The position numbers and the translations under genes were made by a program. The notes under the pieces were generated by a model. That model was not told the DNA's origin. It saw only the letters and a program-made list of their open reading frames with translations, and searched no databases. Of a stretch of DNA of 64,000 nt, positions 39,558-49,800 are shown piece by piece. Location of the stretch: NCBI RefSeq assembly GCF_000426825.1, contig NZ_AUGC01000013.1:1-64000 (forward strand), given 5' to 3'. This DNA comes from Thermonema rossianum DSM 10300 (GTDB lineage Bacteria > Bacteroidota > Bacteroidia > Cytophagales > Thermonemataceae). Every line of letters begins with the position of its first letter. Within the stretch, counting starts at the first letter, position 1.

Positions 39558-40349
39558 TTAACCATAAATTTCGTTGAGCAGGTAAGCCAAGCGTATGCCT
39601 GCCTTAAGCAATTGCAATTCCACCGTGGGCCAGTTACGATAAAGATAAAGATAGCCCATTTTTTCAGTGTCGCCTGTGTCATATACTTGCGGGCGCAGGG
39701 CTACGCATTCCATTGCCCAGCTGCGTACGTCGCCTTGCAGCCAACTTTCTACTTGTGTTTTATTTACTTGTAAAAGCAGGGCATGCGCCAGCTCTGTATA
39801 GCTCAATTGCTTGTCGTCGATCATTTCGCTGTCCCATACGCGGTGCAGGTTCGATGAGCGCCACATCCACTTTACTTTCACATCATTGCCACCGCGGTCT
39901 TTGCCGGTGCCCACGTGCAAGGGCTGGTGCAAGTCCCCTACCAGATGGACCAGCATTTTCAAATATTCCACTTCCTGGTCTTGTGAAAGCGTATCGCTTT
40001 TCAGGGCAGATACGATGAACTCTATGCGCTCAATCACGTCGCCGTTGGGGTTCTTTTCTGCATCTTCATAGCGCATGCCGTCGGGTATGGTTACCCAGTG
40101 CCAGTCGTGGGTATGGTCATATCGTTCGTCGGAGCGTATTTCGTCCATCCAAGTGCTGCAGAGCGCCAGGTCTTCGGTTTTCAGAAGCTTTTGGAGGCGC
40201 TTCTTTGCTTTCTTATTCAGAAAAGACTGGGCAATGTAACCCACGACCCGGTGCCCGGTTTGTCCCCAAGCCCGCGCTTCCTGAGCGCCCGGCAAGCTTA
40301 AAACTACGAACAGCAGCAGTGTAAAAGTCAGTGTTTGGCGTATTCTCAT
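39558..40349 (-). CDS. S1/P1-type nuclease (secreted zinc nuclease)
   Basis: Protein of 263 residues with a signal peptide (residues 1 to about 27) cut before WGQTGH, the N-terminal Trp being a zinc ligand in this family. Others: HDWHWVTIPDGM, YLKMLVHLVGDLHQPLHVGTGKDRGGND with the zinc-binding His and Asp, and HRVWDSEM. It would cut single-stranded nucleic acid outside the cell or in the periplasm, perhaps for phosphate or nucleoside use. The start opens the signal peptide. Confidence 0.9.
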   Translation of the reverse strand: MRIRQTLTFTLLLFVVLSLPGAQEARAWGQTGHRVVGYIAQSFLNKKAKKRLQKLLKTEDLALCSTWMDEIRSDERYDHTHDWHWVTIPDGMRYEDAEKNPNGDVIERIEFIVSALKSDTLSQDQEVEYLKMLVHLVGDLHQPLHVGTGKDRGGNDVKVKWMWRSSNLHRVWDSEMIDDKQLSYTELAHALLLQVNKTQVESWLQGDVRSWAMECVALRPQVYDTGDTEKMGYLYLYRNWPTVELQLLKAGIRLAYLLNEIYG

Positions 40350-40599
40350 AACTCTTGTGTTTTTTGACAGTTAACAAAAGTAGTAAAAAATTGATAGCAC
40401 TGCCTACTGATACCAGCTTGCTCATGAAGGGTTTTTGTTGATTCATTGCAAAGGTGATATGATGGACTTAAACTTTGTGAACTTGTATAATGTTTTGTTT
40501 TTTGTGCAATTCAATTACATTGAAAATAGCGTATGAATCTGCATAATTATTTGATTTTTAGTAATTGTTTTATTAAAAAAGTATTTTTTTTGAAAAAAA
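40350..40599. other. Gene-free A+T-rich stretch
   Basis: About 250 bases between the divergent nuclease and GLPGLI genes. It must hold the nuclease promoter; I see no repeats or small genes. Its right end carries the promoter at 40601-40631. Confidence 0.6.
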
Positions 40600-40600
40600 C

Positions 40601-40631
40601 TTGCTTAGTATGTTAAATATTGTTATGTTTG
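40601..40631 (+). promoter_or_regulatory. Bacteroidota-type promoter of the GLPGLI-like gene
   Basis: TTG at 40601-40603 and TATGTTTG at 40624-40631 with 20 bases between, matching the TTTG-N19-TAnnTTTG promoter of Bacteroidota with an exact -7 box. Transcription would start near 40638, about 20 bases before the first possible ATG. Confidence 0.65.
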
Positions 40632-40658
40632 TAACATGTACAACTAAAATACTGTTGG

Positions 40659-41405
40659 ATGATGATGGATTTCATGAAAAAAACAGCGTTTATTTTGCTG
40701 GCGGCACTCTTTGGATTGGGGGCACAAGCCCAGCAAAGTGCTACTTTTGAAGGCTTCGTAGCTTATGAATTCGAGATAAAAGATGCGCCTCAAGAGGTGA
40801 AACAGCAGCTTCAGCAAAGCCTGATGGCTGTATGGGTGAAAGGGAAAGAAATGAAAGTAAGCTTGGAGTTGTCGCATTCGGTGCTTTCTACGCTTACCAA
40901 CCTCGAAAACGACGAAGGCTTTTTCTTCATAGAAACCAAAGAACAGTTTCATGAGCGTTTGGCAAAGCCCTTGGGAGGCAAGCCCTGTGTGTATCAAGAA
41001 GAAGCCCACCGCTTGCTGGTGCCTGCCGATAAAAAAGCCGATAACGACAACGACGGCAAGAAACGCCTTGTTTACACCAATGAAACCAAAGAAATTTTAG
41101 GGCACTTATGCCGCAAAGCCATCATCACCCTCGACAACGGCGAGCAGGTGTATGCTTATGTAGCCACAGACATTGACCTGCCCAAAAATGCTTATCATCA
41201 TATTGATTTTCAGTTTTATGGCATTGAAGGTTTGCCCTTGGAGTACGAAGTGGTTGATGAACAAGGCACGCGCATGATTGTGCGCGCTACCCGCCTCGAA
41301 GCGGGCGAAGTGAAGCCCGCAGTATTTAAACTTCCTGCCCAATATGAGCGCACCACGCCCGACAAGTTGGCTGAAATGACTGCTGAGTTGTATCATAAAC
41401 ATTAA
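40659..41405 (+). CDS. GLPGLI/DUF4412-like exported protein
   Basis: Protein of 248 residues with a signal peptide (MKKTAFILLAALFGLGAQAQ). The exported part begins FEGFVAYEFEIKDA. It has the family's TKEILGHLCRKAIITL segment, which recalls the G-x-x-C-x-K-A motif of GLPGLI and DUF4412 proteins, and LPLEYEVV late. A periplasmic role is likely but the function is unknown. Three more ATGs follow the first; the start at 40674 (MKKTAF) may be the real one, as it opens the signal peptide. A strong promoter lies just before it and a terminator after it. Confidence 0.75.
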   Translation: MMMDFMKKTAFILLAALFGLGAQAQQSATFEGFVAYEFEIKDAPQEVKQQLQQSLMAVWVKGKEMKVSLELSHSVLSTLTNLENDEGFFFIETKEQFHERLAKPLGGKPCVYQEEAHRLLVPADKKADNDNDGKKRLVYTNETKEILGHLCRKAIITLDNGEQVYAYVATDIDLPKNAYHHIDFQFYGIEGLPLEYEVVDEQGTRMIVRATRLEAGEVKPAVFKLPAQYERTTPDKLAEMTAELYHKH

Positions 41406-41445
41406 GATTTTTTCATCATCCATCGATTTTCATTAAGACATAATC

Positions 41446-41474
41446 AGAGGCTCTGCCCCTTGGGTGGAGCTTCT
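41446..41474 (+). terminator. Intrinsic terminator after the GLPGLI-like gene
   Basis: Arms AGAGGCTCTGCC and GGTGGAGCTTCT pair at all twelve positions (three G-T wobbles) around a five-base loop, followed by ATTTTTTTATTTTTTG. Confidence 0.8.
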
Positions 41475-41540
41475 ATTTTTTTATTTTTTGCCCACCGGAG
41501 CCAAGCACTTTTAGCATCTTTGTTGAAAAATACATGGCAA

Positions 41541-43448
41541 ATGAAAGTCAAACCTACCGACTATTTCCGGCAGCTGTTGGAAGCCCTGCAGGCAGAAAAA
41601 GAAGAAGCAAGAAGCCGCTTTGTACGTGAAACAAGCCAAAAAACGCTCAAAGAAAGAATAGAGTCCGGCATTTGCCTAAGCCCCGTTCGCTTGGCACAGA
41701 TAGGCTATCAGGGGATGGAAGTATGGTACTTGCATTTCCGCATATTGAACTTACAAGCATCTCATCGCGCCTGGCGTGTGGGCGATGCCGTGCGTGTGTT
41801 GCCAAGGGGCGACGCCTCTTCTATTGAATGCCGCGGGGTAGTCGTGCAATGGGCAGAAGGAAAAGAAATAACAGTGGCTGTTTCGGGGGATCAGCTGCCC
41901 GACTTCTTGGAAGAAGGAGAGCAATATACAGTAGAACAGGTGCCTGACGAGCAGTCTCTGCTTCAGATGGAAAAAGCGCTGCAAGCCTGGCAAAAAGAAG
42001 AAGAATCGAGCAGAATGCATTTATTTGAGGTGTTCTCCGGACAATACACGCCTTCTTTCCGTCAGCCGGAAACAAGCCCCCGTTTGCCGGATTTTTTGAA
42101 CGAAAAGCAGCAGCAGGCCATCCGCAAAATACTGACGGCCAATGAGCTGGCACTGTTGCATGGGCCACCCGGTACGGGTAAAACCAATACGCTGGTGCAA
42201 GCCATAAAAGCAACACTTGAAACAGAAAAGCGGGTATTGGCCACTGCGCCCAGCAACACGGCGGTCGATATTTTGTGTGAGCGCCTCGCAGCCGAGGGCT
42301 TGCGCGTATTGCGCATAGGCCATCCGGCACGCGTCGATGAGCAATTATGGCAATTTACCGTAGATGCTCAAAAGCAAAAACATCCGGACTTCAAGCGCTT
42401 AAAAGAATGGTACCGGCAGGCAGAAGAATACCGTGCTTTGGCAGGTAAGTATAAACGCAGCTATGGCAAGGAAGAGGCCGAACAACGTCGCTTGCTTTAC
42501 CGCGAGGCGCGCAAGGTGCGGCAAGATGCCCAACAGCTGGAAACTCAAATATTGCGCGAGCTGATAGAGCAGGCACAAGTCATATGTGCCACACTGGTAG
42601 GTTGCGCCCATTCTTTACTCGAAGGCATGCATTTCAACACTGTTTTTGTAGATGAGGCGGCACAGGCTTTGGAGCCGGCCATTTGGATTCCACTGATGAA
42701 AGCCGGGCGTCTTATCATGGCGGGTGACCACTGCCAACTGCCGCCTACTGTGCTTTCTGACAGTCCCCGGGCTCAACGCTTGCAGCAGACTCTTTTCGAG
42801 AAATTGATGCATGCGCATCCGGAAGCGGCATGCATGCTGGAGGTACAATACCGTATGCATCCGGCAATTATGGAGTTTCCAAGCCGTCATTTTTATGAAG
42901 GAAAGCTGCAAGCAGCGCCCACGCTTGGCAAGCATATCATGGCTTTGCCGCCTTCCGGAGTGATAACTTTTATAGATACTGCCGGCACCGGTTTTGAAGA
43001 AAAGCAAAATGCCGATGGCAGCTTTTTTAACGAGGGCGAGGCGCGTGTGCTGTGCAAACACCTTGAAGAGGAGTGGGGCAGTGCCCCGGCTTCTGCCCCC
43101 GTGCAGATAGGTGTTATAAGCCCTTACAGTGCACAAGTGGCTCTGTTAAAAGAGTTGCTGCAGGCACAACCGCTGCCTTCGCACATACAATTAAAGATAA
43201 GTACGGTAGATGGTTTTCAGGGGCAAGAGTGCGAAGTGATTTATATTTCCATGGTGCGCAGCAACGAAACGATGGATATTGGCTTTTTGAAAGACATCCG
43301 GCGCATGAATGTCGCCATGACCCGTGCCAAGTATCGCTTGGTGGTCATTGGCGACAGCAGCACCGTGGGCGCTTATCCTTTTTACGAGTCTTTCTTGCAG
43401 TATGTAGAAAGCATAGGTGCCTACCGCAGCGCTTGGGAGTGGATGTAG
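41541..43448 (+). CDS. UPF1/DNA2-like superfamily 1 helicase (IGHMBP2-like)
   Basis: Helicase of 635 residues. Motif I LLHGPPGTGKTNTLVQAI, then ATAPSNTAVDILCERL (Ia), NTVFVDEAAQALEPA (II, DEAA), LIMAGDHCQLPPTVLSD (III), MLEVQYRMHPAIMEFPS (IV), STVDGFQGQECEVIYISMVRSN (V) and MNVAMTRAKYRLVVIGD (VI). The N-terminal 150 residues carry the beta-barrel typical of the SMUBP2/IGHMBP2 branch. It unwinds DNA or RNA duplexes in the cytosol. Start 41541 (MKVKPTDYF) is chosen as it avoids a hydrophobic leader. It is convergent with the amidase gene (one base between the stops). Confidence 0.9.
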   Translation: MKVKPTDYFRQLLEALQAEKEEARSRFVRETSQKTLKERIESGICLSPVRLAQIGYQGMEVWYLHFRILNLQASHRAWRVGDAVRVLPRGDASSIECRGVVVQWAEGKEITVAVSGDQLPDFLEEGEQYTVEQVPDEQSLLQMEKALQAWQKEEESSRMHLFEVFSGQYTPSFRQPETSPRLPDFLNEKQQQAIRKILTANELALLHGPPGTGKTNTLVQAIKATLETEKRVLATAPSNTAVDILCERLAAEGLRVLRIGHPARVDEQLWQFTVDAQKQKHPDFKRLKEWYRQAEEYRALAGKYKRSYGKEEAEQRRLLYREARKVRQDAQQLETQILRELIEQAQVICATLVGCAHSLLEGMHFNTVFVDEAAQALEPAIWIPLMKAGRLIMAGDHCQLPPTVLSDSPRAQRLQQTLFEKLMHAHPEAACMLEVQYRMHPAIMEFPSRHFYEGKLQAAPTLGKHIMALPPSGVITFIDTAGTGFEEKQNADGSFFNEGEARVLCKHLEEEWGSAPASAPVQIGVISPYSAQVALLKELLQAQPLPSHIQLKISTVDGFQGQECEVIYISMVRSNETMDIGFLKDIRRMNVAMTRAKYRLVVIGDSSTVGAYPFYESFLQYVESIGAYRSAWEWM

Positions 43449-43449
43449 G

Positions 43450-45108
43450 TTAGTGTTTTACCAACGGAGGACGCCTTTTATGGTGTTGGGTGAGTTGCTG
43501 ATAGGCGTGGGCTACTTCCAAGATAGCCCCTTCGCCCATCCATCGTCCCAGCAAGCAAATGCTTTGAGGCATGCCACTGTGGCTGAATCCTGTGGGCAAT
43601 ACCACGCAGGGGTGCCCGGTCATGTTGGTAATATAGAGCTGTGAAGAGGCAAAAGAGGGGGCAATCACCACGTCGTATTGCTTCATGAGCTCTTCCATTG
43701 CTTGAATGAGACGGTAACGCAACCGCTGTGCTTGTATGTATTCTACCGCAGGAATGAAACGAGCCATGCGGAAGTAGTTGGGCCACGCTTGTTTGTTTTG
43801 CCGTACCAACTCATCGTCGCGGTTGCTGCGTGTGAGCTCATCGAAAGCGGCGGCAGCTTCTGCCCAAAGGATGAAGGTAATATCGGGGTAGGGGGGCAGG
43901 CTGACGGTGTCGATGTGTGCGCCGGCTTTTAAGAGCGTAGCCACGAAGGCGCTGTCGTTTGCGTAGGTGTTCGAAGAGACAGGTGTGGGCACATAAGCGA
44001 TGCGCAGTCGCCGCCAATCAAGATCGGAACGGTAGCTAAAGGTAGTAGCAATATGGAAAGGGTCGCGTGGATCGTGTGTGGTGGCGTCGTGCAAATAACG
44101 ATACACGATGGCGCAGTCTTCGGCTGAGCGCGCTATGGGACCGATTTTATCCATGGTCCAGCTTAAAGCCATGGCACCAAAGCGACTGACTGCCCCGAAG
44201 GTGGGACGCAAGCCCGTAACGCCGCAAACCGTAGAAGGCGACACAATGGAGCCCAGTGTTTCGGTACCGATGGCAAAAGGAGCCAAGCCGGCAGCTACAG
44301 CGGCAGCCGAGCCCGCCGAAGAACCACTTGAGCCGGTAGCCGGGTTCCAGGGGTTGCGTGTGCGCCCCCCAAACCACACATCGCCCCAAGCCAATGCCCC
44401 CAGCGATACTTTGGCAATGAGAACGGCGCCGGCGGCGTCGAGGCGTTCAATCACGGCGGCGTCGTAGTCGAGTTGCTGCGAACGGTAAGGGGCGGCGCCC
44501 CAGGTAGTCGGGTAATTTTTGGTGGCCAGCAGGTCCTTAGCCACATAAGGGATGCCGTGCAGCAGGCCACGATAGTGCCCTTCGGCCAGTTCGCGGTCGG
44601 CTTGCCGGGCTTTTTGCAGCGCCAGAGCTTCGGTGTAGGTAATGACACAGTGTAGCGTGTCGTCATATTTTTTAAGCCTGTTCAGGAAGAAGCGCGTGAG
44701 CTCTTCGGAGGTGATTTGGCGGGAAAGCAGCAGCGAAGCCAGTTCGCGAATGCTTAAAAAAGCCAGCTTTTCGTCGTTTTTGGGGCGCTTGATTTTGGGG
44801 AGGGCGTCATCTTGGAACACCAGCTCATCTGGCCCTGTATGCGGCGGTACGTAGTTGTCTGGTACCGGATGAAACGTAAATGCCGGTGGCAATTCATTGG
44901 GAAAATCTTGTTCGCGCAATGCCTGAAAGCTTTCTTTTTGCTCTTGAAGGCCGTCCAGCATCGAATCTATTTCCACGGGCGTAAAGGTCAAGCCTATGAG
45001 CTTGGCAGCCGACTGCACGTCGGCAGGTGTGATATCGCTGCTCCACCTGCCCAATACGAAGGCTGAGGCAAGCAATGCAATGAAGAGTAAGAATCGTTTC
45101 ATAAGCAT
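43450..45108 (-). CDS. Amidase signature family enzyme, exported or membrane-anchored
   Basis: Protein of 552 residues. A hydrophobic N-terminus (MKRFLLFIALLASAFVLG) suggests export. The amidase core begins about residue 145 with ELTRFFLNRLKKYDDTLHCVITY, has the catalytic Lys in YVAKDLLATKNYPTT, and the Gly/Ser-rich NPWNPATGSSGSSAGSAAAVAAG with the two Ser of the Ser-Ser-Lys triad. TETLGSIVSPSTVCGVTGLRPTFG follows. Such enzymes hydrolyse amide bonds; the extra 120-residue leader is not recognised. Function outside the cytosol is not known. The substrate cannot be predicted. Confidence 0.88.
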   Translation of the reverse strand: MLMKRFLLFIALLASAFVLGRWSSDITPADVQSAAKLIGLTFTPVEIDSMLDGLQEQKESFQALREQDFPNELPPAFTFHPVPDNYVPPHTGPDELVFQDDALPKIKRPKNDEKLAFLSIRELASLLLSRQITSEELTRFFLNRLKKYDDTLHCVITYTEALALQKARQADRELAEGHYRGLLHGIPYVAKDLLATKNYPTTWGAAPYRSQQLDYDAAVIERLDAAGAVLIAKVSLGALAWGDVWFGGRTRNPWNPATGSSGSSAGSAAAVAAGLAPFAIGTETLGSIVSPSTVCGVTGLRPTFGAVSRFGAMALSWTMDKIGPIARSAEDCAIVYRYLHDATTHDPRDPFHIATTFSYRSDLDWRRLRIAYVPTPVSSNTYANDSAFVATLLKAGAHIDTVSLPPYPDITFILWAEAAAAFDELTRSNRDDELVRQNKQAWPNYFRMARFIPAVEYIQAQRLRYRLIQAMEELMKQYDVVIAPSFASSQLYITNMTGHPCVVLPTGFSHSGMPQSICLLGRWMGEGAILEVAHAYQQLTQHHKRRPPLVKH

Positions 45109-45118
45109 TTTTTGTTAA

Positions 45119-45135
45119 AACGCTCACCGGGCGTT
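45119..45135 (-). terminator. Weak hairpin after rarA
   Basis: Five-base arms AACGC and GCGTT around a seven-base loop, with TTTTAACAAAAAA after it on the minus strand. It is three bases past the rarA stop and may be a weak terminator; the amidase gene follows closely, so read-through is possible. Confidence 0.4.
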
Positions 45136-45137
45136 AT

Positions 45138-46427
45138 TTAGTGTTTATCATAGGGGTAAATGCCCTTCCATAGGGCTTTGAGACGTTCCAAAATGTTCTT
45201 TTCTTTCCCTTGTTCGCCGGGGCGGTAAAAAATGCGCCCCCGCAGCGCATCGGGCAAATAATGTTTTTTTACGAAATGGTTGGGTGCATCGTGCGGATAC
45301 TCATAACCTTCGCCATAGCCCATGCTTTTCATAAGGTGGGTGGGGGCATTGCGCAGGTGCAAAGGCACGGGCAGCTGTGCTGTTTCGGATGCTGCCTGCA
45401 TGGCCTGATTGATAGCCACATAAGAGGCATTGCTTTTGGGCGAACTTGCCAGATAAGTAGCACACTGTGCCAGAATGATGCGTGCTTCGGGCATGCCTGT
45501 TTGCTGCACTGCCTGCAGGGTGCTGTTGGCTAAAATTAATGCTTGCGGATTGGCATTGCCCACGTCTTCCGAAGCAAAAATAAGCATACGGCGGGCAATG
45601 AATAGCGGGTCTTCGCCCCCTTGTAGCATGCGGGCCATGTAGTAAAGTGCGGCATTGGGGTCGCTGCCCCGCATGGACTTGATGAAAGCAGAAATGAGGC
45701 CATAATGCATTTCGCCGTTTTTGTCATAAAGGGGCACTTGTTGTTGCGCAATGCTTTGCACCACTTCGTTGGTAATGACAATGGGCGACTCTTCTTTCAG
45801 ACTTTCTATGCATTGTTCCAACAGATTGAGCAAGCGCCGGGCATCGCCTTGTGCCATGCGCAGCAAGGCTTCGGTTTCTTTCAGCTGCACTTCATGCCGT
45901 TGGAGCAGAGGGTCCCGGGCTATGGCACGCCGGGCAATCTGCAACAAGTCCTGCTCTGAAAGAGGCGATAAAGCATACACTTGACAGCGGGAAAGCAGGG
46001 CATTGTTTACAGAAAAGCCGGGATTTTCGGTGGTGGCACCAATCAGCTTGATGCTGCCTTCTTCTACTGCCTTGAGCAGTGCGTCTTGCTGTGCTTTATT
46101 AAAACGATGTATTTCGTCGATAAACAAGACGGTGGTGCCCCGGCGGGCCGCCTGTTCTATTTGTTGTCTTATCTCTTTTACACCTGCTTCCAAGGCGCTA
46201 AGAGATTGGAAAGGCAAACCACATTGATTTGCCAGCAGACGGGCAAGCGTGGTTTTGCCTGTGCCGGGCGGTCCCCAAAGTATCATGGAGGGCAATAGTT
46301 TACAGTCGATGAGTTTCTGAAGACTACCTTTTTCACCTATTAAATGACTTTGACCTACAAAGTCAGAGAGGTTTTTGGGACGCATGCGCTCGGCAAGAGG
46401 TGGCATAGTGCTTTGGAATAGTGACAT
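45138..46427 (-). CDS. rarA: Replication-associated recombination protein A (RarA/MgsA)
   Basis: AAA+ ATPase of 429 residues related to clamp loaders, acting at stalled replication forks. Seen: PLAERMRPKNLSDFVGQSHLIG at the start, Walker A ILWGPPGTGKTTLARLLA, the VLFIDEIHRFNKAQQDALL Walker B and sensor 1 GATTENPGFSVNNALLSRC. The C-terminal domain has MRGSDPNAALYYMARMLQGGEDP and ANSTLQAVQQTGMPEARIILAQ, typical of the family. A single gene, upstream of the amidase gene with 29 bases between. Usually a chromosomal gene; here it is on the same molecule as an iteron origin. Confidence 0.94.
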   Translation of the reverse strand: MSLFQSTMPPLAERMRPKNLSDFVGQSHLIGEKGSLQKLIDCKLLPSMILWGPPGTGKTTLARLLANQCGLPFQSLSALEAGVKEIRQQIEQAARRGTTVLFIDEIHRFNKAQQDALLKAVEEGSIKLIGATTENPGFSVNNALLSRCQVYALSPLSEQDLLQIARRAIARDPLLQRHEVQLKETEALLRMAQGDARRLLNLLEQCIESLKEESPIVITNEVVQSIAQQQVPLYDKNGEMHYGLISAFIKSMRGSDPNAALYYMARMLQGGEDPLFIARRMLIFASEDVGNANPQALILANSTLQAVQQTGMPEARIILAQCATYLASSPKSNASYVAINQAMQAASETAQLPVPLHLRNAPTHLMKSMGYGEGYEYPHDAPNHFVKKHYLPDALRGRIFYRPGEQGKEKNILERLKALWKGIYPYDKH

Positions 46428-46849
46428 AGCTCCGTTTAATGCAGGTAAGTTTAAAGTTTTTACGTATCCTGTGTGTTTAAGTGCAAAATAAATGAAAACA
46501 AGCAGCTTTTATACTTTGTTTGCAAAAGTGCATACTTATATTATTTTGATTTTAGGTGTTTTTTCAAAATAAAATTTTGAAATTGCGTTTTTTGCATCCT
46601 TTAACAAAAGGTTGTTTTTGTCAACTTAAAAAGTGGTGCATGTTAACCTTTTTATTACTTCTCTAATTGATCGGGCTTGCGTCTATCAAAAAAAAAGTTG
46701 TATTTGTTTACCGGTGCTTATTGCTTGCCCGCTGCCCTCTCGTTGGTGACCAAAGTTGATCTTCTTTGTCCATTCTTGTTTTATTGAAGAAGCAAAAAGG
46801 AAAAATACAATTATGGTTTTGTTATCACTAACTTTAAAAAGACAAGTAT
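46428..46849. other. Gene-free A+T-rich stretch between rarA and the S8 protease
   Basis: About 420 bases separate two divergent genes. I see no small gene or repeat. A weak promoter-like pair on the plus strand, TTTG at 46519 and TTATTTTG at 46541 (18 bases apart), is possible for the protease gene; it would leave a 300-base leader, so a closer promoter is also likely. It also holds the rarA promoter. Confidence 0.5.
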
Positions 46850-49800
46850 ATGAAACGGTCCATGGTTTTCTCTTTATCTTTAGTGGTAGGTGTCTTGCTG
46901 ACAGGCAACAAACCGGCAAATGCGCAAACAGACGAGCCGGCAAGGCACAATTTGTTGCGCCGTTTAGAGCATCAGGAACAAGCACGCCGGCAGCGTATTG
47001 AACAATTCCGCTTGGCAGGTAAACAAGATTTGGAAGAAAATCGTTTTTCAGCCCCCACCATTTTATATGATATTTTGCCGACCGGCGAGCCCCTCTTCTT
47101 TACCACCTGTAACTTGACAGCTGCGCAAAATGTTGGCACTCACAAGCTATGGACCGGTGGTGAGCTTCAATTAAACTTAGAAGGAAGTAACCTGACCATT
47201 GGACTGTGGGACGCAGGAGCCGTACGCGCTACTCATCAAGAATTTACAGGGCGTGTTAGCCAAATAGACAACGTTGGTTTTCTATATACAAGTGGAAGCA
47301 ACCATGCTACACATGTAAGTGGTACTCTTCTTGCTGCCGGGATAAGCCCACAAGCAAGAGGCATGGCAAAGGAAGCCCGGCTCTGGGCCTACGATTGGAA
47401 CGGCGATGTGCCGGAGATGGCACAGGCTGCGGCGGCGGGCCTTCTGATTTCCAATCACTCCTATGGCTATAGTGCCTGGGGAATGCCCCAATGGATGTTT
47501 GGTTTTTATGACCAATATGCTGCCAATTGGGACGAAATCACCTATACCTTCCCTTATTATCTGCCTGTAAAAGCAGCCGGCAATGATGGCGGCAGTGGAT
47601 ACAATAGTGCTGATGGTGGTTACGATTTATTGTTGGGGGCATCCAACGCAAAAAACGCCTTGGTGGTTGGTGCAGTGTATGGAGACACTTATACCGGTCC
47701 CGAAAGTGTGCGTATTGCTCCTTTTTCTTCTTGGGGTCCTACCGATGACGGGCGTATTAAACCTGACCTGGTAGCGCCCGGTGTGAACCTCTATTCGGCG
47801 GGGGCGGCTGCCGATAATGCCTATGCCTATGGCTCGGGCACTTCCATGGCCACTCCTGTGGTGACCGGCTCGTTGGCTTTGTTGCAGGAATATTACCGGC
47901 GTTTATATGGCAGCTACATGCAGGCAGCTACCTTGCGGGCATTGGTTATTCATACGGCGCGGGAAGCAGGAAGTGCGCCGGGACCTGATTATATCCATGG
48001 ATGGGGCTTGTTGAATGCCGAAAAGGCTGCCCTGACCATTCAGGAAGCGGCCACTACCGGTGGGGCGCTCATCGAGGAGCGCACACTAAACGATGGGGCT
48101 ACGTATGTGTTTAGTGTAACGGCTTTAGGTACTTCTCCCTTGGAGGTGACCATATGCTGGACCGACCCTGCCGGTACGCCGCCACCTACGAATGTGGAGG
48201 ACCCAACGGATTTAATGCTGGTCAATGACTTGGACGTGCGCGTAAGCGACGGAAGTACTACCTACCTGCCCTGGGTGCTTGACCCCGCATTGCCTGCTGC
48301 GGCTGCCACAACCGGCGATAATTTTCGCGACAACGTAGAGAAAATTTATATTGCATCGCCCACACCGGGTGCTACCTATACAATTACTGTGTCTCATAAA
48401 GGCATACTTAGTGGTGGGGCGCAGGATTATTCACTGATAGTAACAGGTATCCTTGCACCAAGTGTTCCTCTTGTCAGCTTCACTGCTAACTTAATGAACA
48501 CTGTTGAAGTGGCAACAAACCCATCCTTGCCGGGCGATTGTAGAGCTTATACCGATATTTTAATTCCCGTAAGAATCACAGGTGTATTAACGCTCGACAA
48601 TACATTGGGAATAACACTTGGAGGCAGTGCCATAGAAGGTGTTGACTACGATGTGATTACGCCCTTTCCTCTTACGCTTTTAGCCGGAATTACCGGCTAT
48701 CAAAATATTATATTGAGAGTGTATGATGATCATGCTACCGAAGCAGCCGAAGAGGTGATAATAACACTCAATATAAATGCAGGGGATGCTTCCTTGGGGG
48801 CTTATCCGTCAATTGTAATTAAGATAGCGGATAACGACTTAGCCCCTGCCCCTCCTGCGACATCCGGTGTATTATTGTTTGAAAATTTTGAAGGAGCGCT
48901 GACAGGGTGGACGGCCTTTTCTAATATAAGCAGTGCCAATAATTGGTATTTGGGCAATAGCTACGTGCTGAACGGTAGCCGGAGTGTGTATATCTCAGAT
49001 GGTACGGGAGTATATGACAAAACAAGCAGTGCCAATGTTCTTTTGATAAGTCCGGTAATAGATGCCACCGCATATCCTTATAGCGATTTGCAGTTAAGCT
49101 TTTTAATGCTTTGTAATGGTGAGGCAGTAGGCAGTACCTATTATGACTATGGTTCAGTGGTTATTTTGGATGAAGCGATGAGTTACTACACGGTGATTGG
49201 AGGGCCCTATCAAGGCATTACCTCCGTAAGTGCTCAAACCATCAACATTCCGGCTCAGTTTAAAGGAACGCGTTTCCGTATTGCCTTTTGGTGGATAAAT
49301 GATGATTTTTGGGGTAGTGACCCGGCTTTTGTAGTAGATGACGTACAAGTGCAGGCACTGCCCTTTGCGGGCACACCCGTGCAATACAGCGTATCTGCCG
49401 ACCCGGCAGGAAACACCTACTATTTTGGTCCGAACGACACACTCTATGTGCGTGACAGCAACAGCGGCAACCTCATAGCGCGCTTGGAAAACCTTTCCGG
49501 CCATAACTATGGCTGCACGCAAGTATATGTGGACAGAGCCGGCACGGGGGCAAGCAACTTTATCGATACCGACCCCGCCAATGCAGCTACGGACAAAACG
49601 CTGCGCATCATTCCTGCCAATAACAACCCCACGGGCAACTACCGCATTCGACTCTACTTCTCGAATGCAGAAATTGCCGGCTGGGAAGCAGCTACAGGCA
49701 AATCATTCACAACCGACATGCAGATAGTCAAGTATCCGGGAGCCATTGCCTCAGCAAGCAATCCCTCTTTGGTATCTTATGCAAGCAGCCTGCAGCGCGG

